Positions 22,587 to 33,700 of a DNA stretch of 64,000 nucleotides are shown here, in pieces. A program made the position numbers and the translations under genes. Each line of letters opens with the position of its first letter. Position 1 is the stretch's first letter. Source of the stretch: Mariannaea sp. PMI_226 (lineage: Eukaryota > Ascomycota > Sordariomycetes > Hypocreales > Nectriaceae); contig JANFOG010000007.1 in the NCBI GenBank assembly GCA_024336345.1, positions 1 to 64,000 on the forward strand, read 5' to 3'. The notes under the pieces were generated by a model. The model was not told the origin of the DNA and searched no databases. It worked only from the letters and a program-made list of their open reading frames with translations.

Positions 22587-25500
22587 ATGTCAGTCCGGCA
22601 AGATGCTGCGCCAGATGTGCGCGAATCCATCGAAGCGAAAGCGGCAGACCAAGACGTCGAGATGAAGGATGGAAACGACGATGACATTGATGCCGAGGGA
22701 GATGAAGCTGATATTGAAATGGACGCGGAAGGTGAAGAGGATGCAGAGGGCGAGATGGATGATGAAGGACGACCTGATCTATTCCGCATGATCCACGACC
22801 TGTCAACCTTCCTGTGTAAGGTTGAAGAGGAGTAGGTGTCTCTATCAATTGCGCGACCTTATCTAACTGTGTAAAATATACAGCGGCGAGCTTCTGGCGA
22901 GTGGCTTTCAGCGAATCCCGAACCGACGCGTGTTGCCTGACTACTTCGAAATCATCTCTGAGCCTGTCGCATTCAGTACCGTTAGAGTAGGCTATGTCAT
23001 GAATGCGACCGTAGCGCAAGCACACCAACACTGCTGACACTGATATTAGGGGAAAACACAAAAGAAGCAATACACTACCTTTTCCGAATTCGTCAAAGAT
23101 GTTGCTCAAATCTTCCACAATGCCCAGGTGTATAATCGGCCTTCTGCGCCTATATTTGGCGCGGCTGTTCGTCTGAGGGAGATATTCGTCGAGGAGCTCA
23201 ACACACTTCTAGCCAAGGGGTACGTTACAGCCGAAGAAGTAAAGCTCCCGGACCTTGGAGAACTCCCTCCAGTAGAAGGGGAATCGCCTCCTGTGGAAGA
23301 TGACGACGAGGAGGAAGACGAAGACGAAGACGAAGATGAAGACGAGGATGATGACGATGACGATGAAGATTCCGATGATGAAGGAGGGCGCCGTCGGGGT
23401 AGAAGGCGAGGTCGCCCTTTTTCTTTTGGACGGAAGGACCGGGATTACGAAGATGAAGACGGCCATAAACGCAGGCGGCCTCCCTTAGTCTTGACTCCAG
23501 TGGAGGCCCGAATCGCGTCAATTCTCAAAGGTCTCAGAAAACCCAAGGATCGACGTGGGCACCTACTTGTCCTACCTTTTGAGAGACTACCAGACAAAGG
23601 CGTAGTTCCCGACTACTACCAAGCCATTACGAATCCGATTGCCTTGGACAACATCAAGAAGAAGGCAAAGCGCAAGAAATATCAGAGTGTCGACCACATG
23701 ATGTCAGACATTGAGCTCATGTTTGAAAATGCGAAACTATATAACGAGGATGACAGTGAGGTGTACCAAGCTGCTGTTGAGCTTCAGACACAAGCTCGAG
23801 TCTTGGCCCAGCAAGAGAAGGCCCGGCCTGACGATGATTTCAGAGACGAGGATGGCAAGCTTCCACTTGCGGGAATTCAGTATAACGGGTCAATATGGAG
23901 AGTTGGTACGTCTTCACCTGTCATTAGTGACGCCAGGTCTGACCTGCGCCAACAACGCGACTAATCTTGTGACTAGGGGACTGGGTTCATATTCGAAATC
24001 CTAACGACCTCGCCAAGCCTATCGTGGCGCAAATCTATCGAACCTGGCAGGATCGGGCTGGACAGAGGTGGATCAACGCATGTTGGTATTATCGCCCGGA
24101 ACAGACTGTACATCGGTTTGACAAGCACTTCTTCGAGCATGAAGTGGTCAAGACTGGACAGTATCGCGACCATCAAATTGAAGATGTCTTGGATCAGTGT
24201 TTTGTCATGTTTGTGACACGTTTCAACAAGGGTCGCCCACGGGGATTTCCCCCAGATAAAGAGGTCTACGTTTGTGAGTCCAGGTACAACGAAGAGCGAT
24301 TCACATCCAATAAAATCAAGACGTGGGCCAGCTGCGTGCCGGACGAGGTACGAGAAAAGGACTATGAGATGGATTTGTTCGAGGTTCCCCGCAGGATGAA
24401 GAAGATTCCGAGTCCCATCAAACATTTGCTACGCGAAGATGCGAGGGAAACGGATGATCTTCCTAAACCAACATGGGGAAGCCCCAATGCGCCACCCATC
24501 GTCGGAGCCGTGCATCGCCGTCCTCGAGAGCTAAATGTGAGTACTGAAGAAAATCCTCCCCTATCCTACCCCTGTTTTTAACGCTTTATCACCCATCCCT
24601 TTTTGTTACCATTTGCTGCCACTAGTGGTGGGCTTTGTCTCGGGTCGCATGCTCCCATCTCGATTACTGTAATTGACCACTTCCTTCATAGGACTCGCCC
24701 CCCCCGGAGCTTTCGCCGCAACCACAGGCTATGGCTATGACAGCTGTCAGTATTCCCGACATCTCTGTGGATGCTGCCCGTCGTGCTCCTATGATGTCGG
24801 CTTCGACTGTTGATACTGGCAGGGGACCAGTCGGCTACTCTGGTCCTAGTCCTGCTCCATCTCGATCACCAGGTCAGTATAATGTGCATATGACGTCTCA
24901 GTTCCAACCTATGACCCCTGTGGCAGCTCCTCCACAGGCTCACCAGACGCCTGTACCCATACCGCATCCTCCACACCTGGGGGTTCCAACTCCTCAGGTG
25001 CCAGGCGTTCGCCCAATGCAGTACCAGCCACATCAACATCCACAGCCTGGTTATCCCCAGAACTATGCCCAAGGATATTCTCAATCGCCAGGGCCTCCAA
25101 CGCAACAACAGCCACAGATAAGCACCCCCATGGGGCCTGCATATGGCCAGGTCCCGGTCCCTGCCGTTCAACGACCTCCCATTGGTGGCCCAGCGCCCGC
25201 GACTGCCATGCACACTGGTAATATGTATAATCCTCCAAGACCACCGGAGGTGTATACACTACCAGATAACCTCAATGAGATTCTTCCCATTGATGTCCGG
25301 CGATCATTTCAACATGACAGTGTTGGACGTATCTTGTTCTTTACTGGCCCCCCTCTGGATCGACTCCACAAGGGCATTTCATCAGAGAGTGCAGGCCTTG
25401 GACACAGCGTCAGGTATCTCGCTGGAAAGGAGCAATGGCTGGCTGATCGGGAGAAGAAGCGCAAGCAACGTGATGAGCATGCTGCTCTTGGCTCTAAAAA

Positions 25501-25675
25501 GCGAATCGAGCTTGAGAAAGCGGCTTCTAGAAAGGCAAATGAGGAGCTTGTTTCGCACGCCACTGATGCTATGGTGAAGTGGCTTGAGGATTTCGACAAC
25601 GATACGCGTCGGTGGAAGAAAGAGACAGGGTTAGAGGGATGGCGAGACGTTTCGGTACGAAAGAGGATTGCTTAG
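22587..25675 (+). CDS. RSC1: RSC chromatin-remodelling subunit (Rsc1/Rsc2 type)
   Basis: Exons are 22587-22831, 22884-22986, 23050-23905, 23977-24536 and 24692-25675, giving 915 aa. Domain order: an acidic N terminus, bromodomain 1 (about 62-165; VLPDYFEIISEP), a long Asp/Glu tract (about 199-229), an Arg/Gly AT-hook-like segment (RRRGRRRGRPF, about 230-240), bromodomain 2 (about 265-375; VVPDYYQAITNPIALDNIKK), a BAH domain (about 400-530; WVHIRNPNDLAKPIVAQIYR), a Pro/Gln-rich region, and a conserved C-terminal block (RILFFTGPPLD) followed by a charged coiled coil. This is the Rsc1/Rsc2 architecture. The complex slides nucleosomes in an ATP-dependent way, and these subunits bind acetylated histones. 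Yeast has two paralogues, so the symbol means the family and not RSC1 specifically. All introns are GT-AG; the last is 155 nt. Confidence 0.93.
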
Positions 25676-26204
25676 CTCAGGATTACAGTGTTTAACTGCA
25701 GTTGAGAGGGATATTATGGATAAGGGGGGCGTCCCAGGACATTGTTTGTTATAATCACGGAGAAATATCGAGCGACCAGGACTGGCTTGTCGGAGTTAAC
25801 TGGAAATGCGTTTTCTTGACGTTGTTTCGATTTAAGATATGTCTTCTAAAGCTCGCTTGTGTAATATGTTATCACAGACCTCTTTTCAATAGACTATGAG
25901 GAGATGCTCCAGTATCTACGAATTTCCGTAACGGCCGACTTCAGTCCCAACAAAAGTAAGCTGGTTCAATATGTCCCAGCTCGGCAAAGAGTATGTTCTC
26001 AGTCTCAATAACGGGACGAGAAAGCAATGTTACGACGGGTACATTACACCAGGCGAAGGGGCAGCAAAGGCAGCGGTTGAGCGCTGGAGGCGTTCCAGAC
26101 TGTTAGTACACGTACTAATGATGTAGACCCTAGCCATGCCCTCCCTGGACTCGAGTTGGTTGACCATCATGCCTTATTCTTCGAAAGCCATGGTCATATT
26201 TGAA
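25676..26204. other. Convergent 3' region between RSC1/2 and carrier gene
   Basis: About 0.5 kb. It includes a 51-codon ATG frame at 25971-26126 (start MSQLGKEYVLSLNNG) with no recognised features. That frame is too short to call on its own. Confidence 0.55.
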
Positions 26205-27176
26205 TTACACAGTCTGAGCCTCCATAGCCTCTGCATGTGTCCTTTGCTTCCGCCCATGCCCCAGTTCGTGCATGACCCATTCATATACAGTCCACTGAAC
26301 TGCATTCACGATGAAGGCCCGAACACTGCACACAGTCAAACCCCGGAAAAAGACTCGGAAACCGCCTTCTCGGTACGCATCTTGTGCTACTTTCAGCGCT
26401 CCAAACCGCTTTTCTGGCCTGTTTATGTCACCTCCAAGAAGAGGAGAGCTATCTGGTTGCCTATTCCATGGTTGGGCTTGGACACGAGTCTTGACAACAT
26501 CAAGCGGGAAAATGCTTGCCCATGTCACGACGCCTGCCAGCCCACCGCAGAGCAGAACCTTGGCGGCCTCTTGATGAAGGGAGACTTCGGCGCCAGTCTT
26601 GGCGGCAAGCCACCGAGTGCTGAGCTCATAGGACCAAAAATAGAAACCATATCCTACGCTGTCGCGAATTGCTGTGATGGCTCCGCCGAAGTAAAGACCC
26701 CGGATTCCCTCACCCTGCCATATTTGCTTCGTAATGGCCCAGCTTGTCAGCTGCTGTGTTGCAAGTTGAGCTCGGCACTTGATCAATTCTGTTGGCGTGC
26801 TGACTACCCAAGTTGCCAGACCTCCAACTGCACCAGCCAACCAAGTAACCCATAGGTTGTCTCGGGTGGACAGCACTTTATTGAGGGCCGCCTCGGAGCG
26901 GTTGTAGGAAACGAAAAGAAGAGCGTTCAAAGCACCATATCCCAAGATAGGAGCAGCTGTCCCTGTAACTAGGGTTGCTGAATTACCAAAGTACCGGATG
27001 TACGCGCTGCTTCCAACATGAATTGATGCGGCAACAGACGCAGGGGCGGTGATGGCCGAGCTTGAGGAGACACTTGGTCGTTGAGCTTGCAACCGGACCT
27101 TGATCAAATCGAGCGGGTTCCCAATGAGGATGCCAACAGCGCCGCTAATATAGCCAGCCCAGAAGTCTGCTGACAT
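26205..27176 (-). CDS. Mitochondrial carrier protein (SLC25 family)
   Basis: An intronless 323-aa frame with an ATG start. Three SLC25 repeats are visible with signature motifs NPLDLIKVRLQ (about 20-30), TPTELIKCRAQ and FPLDVVKTRVQ, each starting an odd helix, plus EGIRGLYFG and GGFRVFFRG after them. Such carriers exchange metabolites across the inner mitochondrial membrane. The sequence resembles the carnitine/ornithine/YMC-type branch, but I cannot assign the substrate. The start codon lies only 29 nt downstream of the stop codon of the preceding same-strand gene, which is very tight for a fungus. It may be translated from a longer transcript or use a promoter inside the upstream gene. Confidence 0.92.
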   Translation of the reverse strand: MSADFWAGYISGAVGILIGNPLDLIKVRLQAQRPSVSSSSAITAPASVAASIHVGSSAYIRYFGNSATLVTGTAAPILGYGALNALLFVSYNRSEAALNKVLSTRDNLWVTWLAGAVGGLATWVVSTPTELIKCRAQLATQQLTSWAITKQIWQGEGIRGLYFGGAITAIRDSVGYGFYFWSYELSTRWLAAKTGAEVSLHQEAAKVLLCGGLAGVVTWASIFPLDVVKTRVQAQPWNRQPDSSPLLGGDINRPEKRFGALKVAQDAYREGGFRVFFRGLTVCSVRAFIVNAVQWTVYEWVMHELGHGRKQRTHAEAMEAQTV

Positions 27177-27205
27177 GACGAATCGATTCAGGAAGAAGGG
27201 GAAAT

Positions 27206-27574
27206 CTACGTATCCGACCCTCGAAGAATGCGATCGGCGTGTCTAGCAATATCGCGCTGGGCAACAGTGATAGTAGTTAAAACACCCAGGTAGACAAGGC
27301 CCCAGGCGAGGCCAGCGGTAGCAAGAAAGCGACGGTTTGCATTGGCCGCCAAGTTCATACGTCGGTATCGGACCAAATATTGCCAGTAAGCGAAGTGGCT
27401 ACTCACAGTTGCAGTCACGATGGCTGCGCGTTTGTCCGCGATGGCTATTTGAAGAGGGGTTGGGGTTGTTGTCGGACTAACGTTTGCACTTGGATGTTCG
27501 GCAAAGCCATCTCCGTTGGCCGAGCGGCTTTCATCGGTGGCGGAGATACTTGTGCTTGGATTGTAGGAAGGCAT
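27206..27574 (-). CDS. Small hypothetical membrane protein, 122 aa
   Basis: An ATG-started frame. The first about 45 residues are Ser/Thr/Asn/Pro-rich and polar. A basic segment (about 60-82, RYRRMNLAANANRR) follows and one clear hydrophobic helix (about 85-105, LATAGLAWGLVYLGVLTTITVA). I do not recognise the family. It sits immediately upstream of the mitochondrial carrier on the same strand, separated by 29 nt, so the two may share a transcript. A mitochondrial inner-membrane role would be a guess from the neighbour only. Confidence 0.7.
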   Translation of the reverse strand: MPSYNPSTSISATDESRSANGDGFAEHPSANVSPTTTPTPLQIAIADKRAAIVTATVSSHFAYWQYLVRYRRMNLAANANRRFLATAGLAWGLVYLGVLTTITVAQRDIARHADRILRGSDT

Positions 27575-27771
27575 TGTGTAAGTGGTGGTCCTGAGTTCTT
27601 TTGCTAGAGGGGAGGACTGAGTGCAAGGAGGAGTTGGATGCTATGATAGCTGACTATGGTAGGTAGTTATGGACTAGCTATGTAGCAATTGGCATGAAAT
27701 TACAATGTATGATAAAAAAGTAACTACATCTCTTTGCCACTCTTCCAATAATTCTTAGTAGCAAGTTTTTC

Positions 27772-27803
<32 letters not shown>

Positions 27804-28316
27804 GAGTTACGGTAGTCTTTCCTCTTTCTTAGTCCGGGTCTATGTTGGCGGCTTATCTAGTGAGGTAAGATTGCGTAGGAACCTTGACAAACGCAAGAAG
27901 CATATTATCACTCAGTGCAGTGCGTGGCTGGATTAATCTAAACCTAGCGAAGTTGGCAATTGGCTTGGGCATCTTACTGCTATGTAAGTAGCTTTCTTAG
28001 TGCTCTTTGGAGTGTTCCGCCCGTCTCCGCATGATTGAGATCTAGATCTCCGATCCTCGGTCCCATGTCAAAAGCTCTTGGTCCATGGTGGATCCTTTAC
28101 TCACGTGATGGCGTGTCTGCCTGCGTCGCGTCTCTCCACTTTGTTCGCGCCTTTACAGCCACACTCTGAGGCTTCTTTTACTTGCGCGTCGCGTCTGCAT
28201 GGTTTGTTCATTTTCGTGTCTTTTTCGAATCTCTCGGACGGCCCAGGCTGTCAGAATTTCTCCCTACTGAAAAGGAATTCGTGTCTAATTTTCTGTGAAG
28301 GACGGTAACAGATACC
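27575..28316. other. Divergent promoter region, small membrane protein and RAD54
   Basis: About 0.74 kb with a 24-nt T tract at 27780-27803. No open frame of note. Confidence 0.6.
27780..27803. repeat. 24-nt T tract
   Basis: An uninterrupted T homopolymer in the divergent promoter region. Its length is likely polymorphic. Confidence 0.95.
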
Positions 28317-30796
28317 ATGCCACTTCCGTATGCTACTTCCTTTATTAATCGGCGCCTTGTACTAGGATTACTAACTAAACATTCAGGGCAACTGCAACAC
28401 CCACGGCCATCTTTGGCAAAGAAAACGCCCAAGGTCTCCGCCAAATGTCTACCCCGAAGCCGATAGACCGGTTGCACAAGCCATTTAAATGTCCCGGTGC
28501 TGCTGGAAGGACTCCTACTAGCGACCGTCCGGCACGCAAAAGAAGAAAGGTCGACTATAAGGGTGCTGATGGTGAAGTCGACTCAGAGCAGCCCTATTCG
28601 AATAATGATCGCCTGGCCCTTGCTACTCGAGATGCCAATCGATACCCGGTATTTCAGGCCAAGGAGAAAAGCGTTGTCTTCCGCAAGGCCTTTTCTGTAC
28701 CCCTGAAAAACAAGGACAGCACAGCATACAACCCCAACCGTCCTCCGCCTACTCTTGGGCTTCGACAAGGTGCAGTTTTCATGCCAAAGCCTCTACATGA
28801 CCCAAGTGGTGAATTCGCCATCGTTCTGCATGATCCGACAGTGGATGACAAGCCTAAAAACGTACCCAAGGTCTCCGAACAGGCCAAAGCTGATGCTGTG
28901 ACTGAGAAACTCGACGCACCATTGGTACATAAAAGCTTGGCCGAGATCTTGGGAATAAAAAAGAAGGTGGATAATGAGCACCCTCGTGTCCCTGTCGTCA
29001 TTGATCCAAAGCTTGCCAAGATCCTGCGTCCCCACCAAGTTGAAGGTGTCAAGTTCATGTACCGTTGTGTGACTGGCATGGTGGACGAGAGAGCCAACGG
29101 CTGCATCATGGCCGACGAAATGGGCCTCGGAAAGACTTTGCAATGTATCACTCTTATGTGGACACTTCTTAAGCAGTCCCCAGAGGCCGGGAAATCCACT
29201 GTTCAGAAGGCCATTGTGGTGTGCCCAGCCAGTTTGGTCAAGAACTGGGCTAACGAACTGACCAAATGGCTTGGTGCTAATGCCATCCATCCATTTGCTA
29301 TTGACGGCAAGGCGTCAAAAGAGGAGTTGACACGTCAATTGCGTCAGTGGGCCATTGCGAGTGGTCGAGCTGTGACGCGTCCCGTTATTATTGTATCGTA
29401 CGAAACCTTGCGATTGAACGTCGAAGAATTAAAGCACACGAAGATCGGATTATTGTTTTGTGATGAAGGCCATCGCCTGAAAAATGGTGATAGTAACACG
29501 TTCAATGCTCTCAATAATCTGAACGTCTCTAGGCGCATCATTCTTACTGGCACACCAATTCAAAACGATCTTACCGAGTACTTTTCTCTAACAAACTTTG
29601 CGAATCCAGATCTTCTGGGCACTCGACAAGAATTTCGCAAACGCTTTGAAATTCCCATCCTTCGTGGCCGTGATGCAAATGCATCAGAAGCTGACCGCGA
29701 CAAAGGTGATAAATGTACCGCCGAGTTGCTTGGTATCGTCAATAAGTTCTTGATTCGCCGCACGAACGATATTCTCTCCAAATACCTGCCGGTCAAGTAT
29801 GAGCACGTTGTGTTTTGCAACTTGGCGCCCTTCCAGCTCGACCTCTACAACTATTTTATCAAGAGTCCTAATATCCAGGCTTTGCTCCGAGGCAAAGGAA
29901 GTCAACCTCTCAAAGCAATCAATATTCTGAAAAAGCTTTGCAATCACCCAGATCTTCTCAACCTCTCCGAAGATCTTCCAGGCTCGGAGGAGTGTTACCC
30001 GGACGATTATGTTCCCAAAGAGGCTCGTGGCAGAGATCGTGAGCTCAGGTCGTGGTACTCCGGAAAAATGGCAGTTCTTGACCGCATGCTTGCGCGCATT
30101 CGTCAAGATACGAATGACAAGATTGTTCTAATCAGCAACTATACGTCTACACTAGACTTATTTGAGCGTTTGTGTCGATCTCGCGCATACGGTTGTCTGC
30201 GCCTCGATGGCACAATGAATGTCAACAAGCGTCAGAAGCTTGTTGACAGATTCAACGACCCAAATGGGGAAGAGTTCGTTTTTTTGCTGAGTAGTAAAGC
30301 TGGCGGCTGCGGCATCAACCTGATTGGTGCAAATAGACTGGTTCTCTTTGATCCTGACTGGAATCCGGCGGCAGATCAACAGGCTTTGGCTCGAGTTTGG
30401 CGTGACGGGCAGAAAAAGGATTGCTTTGTCTATCGTTTCATTGCCACTGGAACTATTGAAGAGAAGATTTTCCAGCGGCAATCCCACAAACAGAGTCTTT
30501 CCTCTTGCGTCGTGGACTCTGAGACTGATGTTGAGCGCCACTTCTCGCTTGACAGTCTCCGGGAGCTGTTTCAGTATCGCCCAGACACTCGGAGCGACAC
30601 TCATGAAACTTTCAAATGTAAACGATGCAAACCAGATGGCAAGCAGCATATCAAAGCCAAAGCTATGTTGTACGGAGACACGAGCACTTGGAACCACTTT
30701 GCCAATGAAGGACTGAAATCTATACAAGACTTGTTGCTCCGCCAGGAATGTGGCGACGACGCAGTCTCTGCAGTATTCCAGTATATTTCTCACTAG
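28317..30796 (+). CDS. RAD54: DNA repair ATPase RAD54 (Swi2/Snf2 family)
   Basis: Exons are 28317-28327 (11 nt) and 28387-30796, giving 806 aa. A 59-nt GT-AG intron with a TACTAAC branch site separates them. If that exon is not used, translation could start at the ATG at 28445, 23 residues later. Landmarks: an N-terminal conserved PIDRLHKPFKCPG block, a basic NLS-like RKRRKV, Walker A ADEMGLGKT (about 246), the DEGH box in the helicase core, RIILTGTPIQND, and C-terminal helicase motifs (LLSSKAGGCGINL, DPDWNPAADQQALARVWRDGQKK). RAD54 acts with Rad51 in homologous recombination, remodelling chromatin and driving strand invasion. The length and motif order are full. Confidence 0.95.
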
Positions 30797-33700
30797 ATTT
30801 TACGTATTAGACCATGCAAATTGGGCGTATTTGGCATTTCCGGGAGCAATGGATGAAGACCAAATATTGGGAGGCGTATCGACGGGCGTATCGACGGGCG
30901 TATTGGGACGCGTAATGGGTTACGAATGATTGCTTGTATGTATTATCAGGCTGTATGTATTGAGAATTGGCCGGCGGGTGTCTGCCACGGACATGTGAAG
31001 TTGACTTCAACTTACTGCCTTACTTAGCTACATGTGAAGTTGATTCATGTCTGCGGCAGGCGCTTGTGCTGGGGAACCTGTTGATCAACGACGACCAGCC
31101 GCATAGAAAACCATGAGAATATTACCGTCACAATCAACCTTAACTCCCTTCTCTCTTTTTTCTCTTCTTTCTTCTCCGCCTGTCACGACCACTTGAGAGC
31201 TAAGGATTCTTATCGTGTGCATATCTCCACTCGAACCGAAGCGATTTGGTTTGGTCTTGCAAGGCTGGGAAGGTAAAGTCACGAAGTAAACCTACAACCA
31301 TGTCTTGGGGTGAAGCCGCACGCGAACAACTTTTTCGGTAGCAGAAGTGTCGGTGTGTCTCGAGATGCAGGTGACCATGAATATCCTTAGGATTGGCTGG
31401 ATGAGCTGTCCTGGCAGGGAGCTCGGCTTCATTCGTCAACCTGCCCTCTCCACACTGATTCGTGGTTTTCACAATAGTGATCCGGCATCTTCGGGTGACG
31501 TCGTAGAGGTTTATGTCCTTGCAGGGATCTTTTTCCCCATCTCAGGATAATAATTACTTATTCCGGCAGATTGGAGTGGGGAGTTGCCATATTCTGATGG
31601 GGCCAACTGCTCATGGGACTTACATTCAAACATCGCTTTGTTAATCAAGGAACTGTTGATCTTTCTCTAAAAGGACCAACTAAAGAAATGGCCTAGCGAA
31701 CCCGCCTGTCACAATATCTGGGATAATGGGAGGGCCGTCTTAGTGCCTGAGATAATTACTCAGTCTATCTGAAGAAAAAAAATCTTCCAACCGTTGCGGG
31801 TATACCTTCCCGTGGTGTGGCCGAACTATTGGCGATGGCTTCATTATCAAGCAACGCACGCCCCAAAAGAATCTCTGAGGTGATATGGCCCCAAGGTAGG
31901 AAACGCATAGGTAAGAAGAGCTATGACCTAAATGAAGAAGGAAATGCCATTCAATTAGGGAACCACTTCAGAGGGTTCTCTAATGAGGGGTCGCCAGGTT
32001 ACGCGACAGGTTTCGTCTCTAAATCCATTCCTAGACTGTTGCAACGCCTCTGCTCAAGCCTCTCTCGTCAATATCGTATCATGCGATGAGGTCTCGGCTT
32101 CGGCCTTTCAAAATATCTAGCGACCTAAGAAAAAAAGAAAGCTCCCTGACTGATCAGACAAGCCCTAGCGAGCTACGGACTTCCGGATCTTTCGGACGAG
32201 TCGCACGGGGAGAAGCGGGGAGGGGTGTCGATCAGCCCTGCACCCTGGCCATTCTTTTTTTCTTAGATCCGAGCGGCTATGATTAACAATCACTTGATGA
32301 ACCAACGATACTCGGAATAGGGTAAATGTTTCTCTTTTGTGTCTCTTCTGCTTTCTATGTGGTCAAGGACGCGAAGTATGGGAGGAGGAGGGGGGGACGA
32401 GACCGACTTCCCCCCTACTTGGAAAATGTGTATCATGACGAGATATTTTTTTTGACGCAAAAATCGGCACAGAATTTGCGGCTTGGCATCTGGAAAAGTA
32501 CATGTACCTGTTCTCAAAAACTCCCTGAACTGTTTCCCAGAAAGAGTGTGCTCGGCCATTCCATCTCGCAAGGCGGAGGCAAACGGCATCGGTATCACGA
32601 CTTTCAATCATGGTAAAGGCCGAGAAGGGGCGGCCGGAAAGCGGAGGCGACTCCCCACTGTCCGCAGTTTCTTCCCATGCTTCTGTCGACATTTTCCTCT
32701 TTGCTTCCTTGTTCCCGGACTCGGAGTACCGTTCTTCCTACCTACTTGGGCGATATTGTCTTGTTCATCATCGACGAGGTTAGTCGCAAGTACCGGTACG
32801 TACGTGGGGCATTAGTTTAAGTGTTTACCTTGCCAACCCACGCCGCATGGGAGGGTGGGCTCGGCGAAGCACTTCGTCTAGCAACATGTATCATAGCTGC
32901 AATTATTTACATATCAAACACCACCCACTATTTGTCAAGATTCCTTCGCAATGGATGGGGTGGCGCGTGAAGAAAAGATGATATCATCAATACCTGAAGT
33001 AGCTGAGAAATACATTCAGGCTGCACCATTTCGGCCCCCCCTTCGCCTCCCAGCGTTGAGTCATCCATTATGGTGGTTTCCTGTCCCGTTTCGAGTTGCA
33101 GAACCCCTTGTCAATTATATGGACGCTGTACTCACACGTGTTTGTCAGCGGCACCTGGGTTGTGGGACTTTGTCAGTGCAGGACACATCATTAGTGTACT
33201 CTGAACCAGGCATGTAAGTGATAGTATTAGGCTAACGTTATGTATCCATCTTTTTGGCGGATCGGGGTTTTCGGAGATGGTGCGTTTTTTTTAATACCCA
33301 TGCACACTCGTAACTAACAAGGACGCCAAGAAGAGATGCCGACATGCATCTCGTCCAGGGCGCCTTGTCGCATTTTGAGAAGGGTTGCGCGCGGGTCGAT
33401 GGGAAAATATTCGTCTTGCGACTTGCTCGCTTGTTGACATTGTCCCACGGTGACTGGCATATCACATTGATGATGAATTGTAATTTGCTCAGCGACTGGA
33501 TGCGCATGGTCTTGCTTACGACACCTGGTCTACCGTCGTACCATAATTATCTCCGAGTAGGTTGAGAACATCACAGGCATGATACAGCATATCCAAGGCA
33601 CCTTAGGTAAAGATGAGTTTCTACGATTGGGCCCACGCCTATTCTTGTGTGGGTTTGTTCCCATGGAGATAGAATGAGGGCAGAGTTTGGTCAACAATAT

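Noticed and set aside
25971..26126. 51-codon frame after RSC1/2
   Set aside because: Short, single frame with no recognised features. Could be chance.
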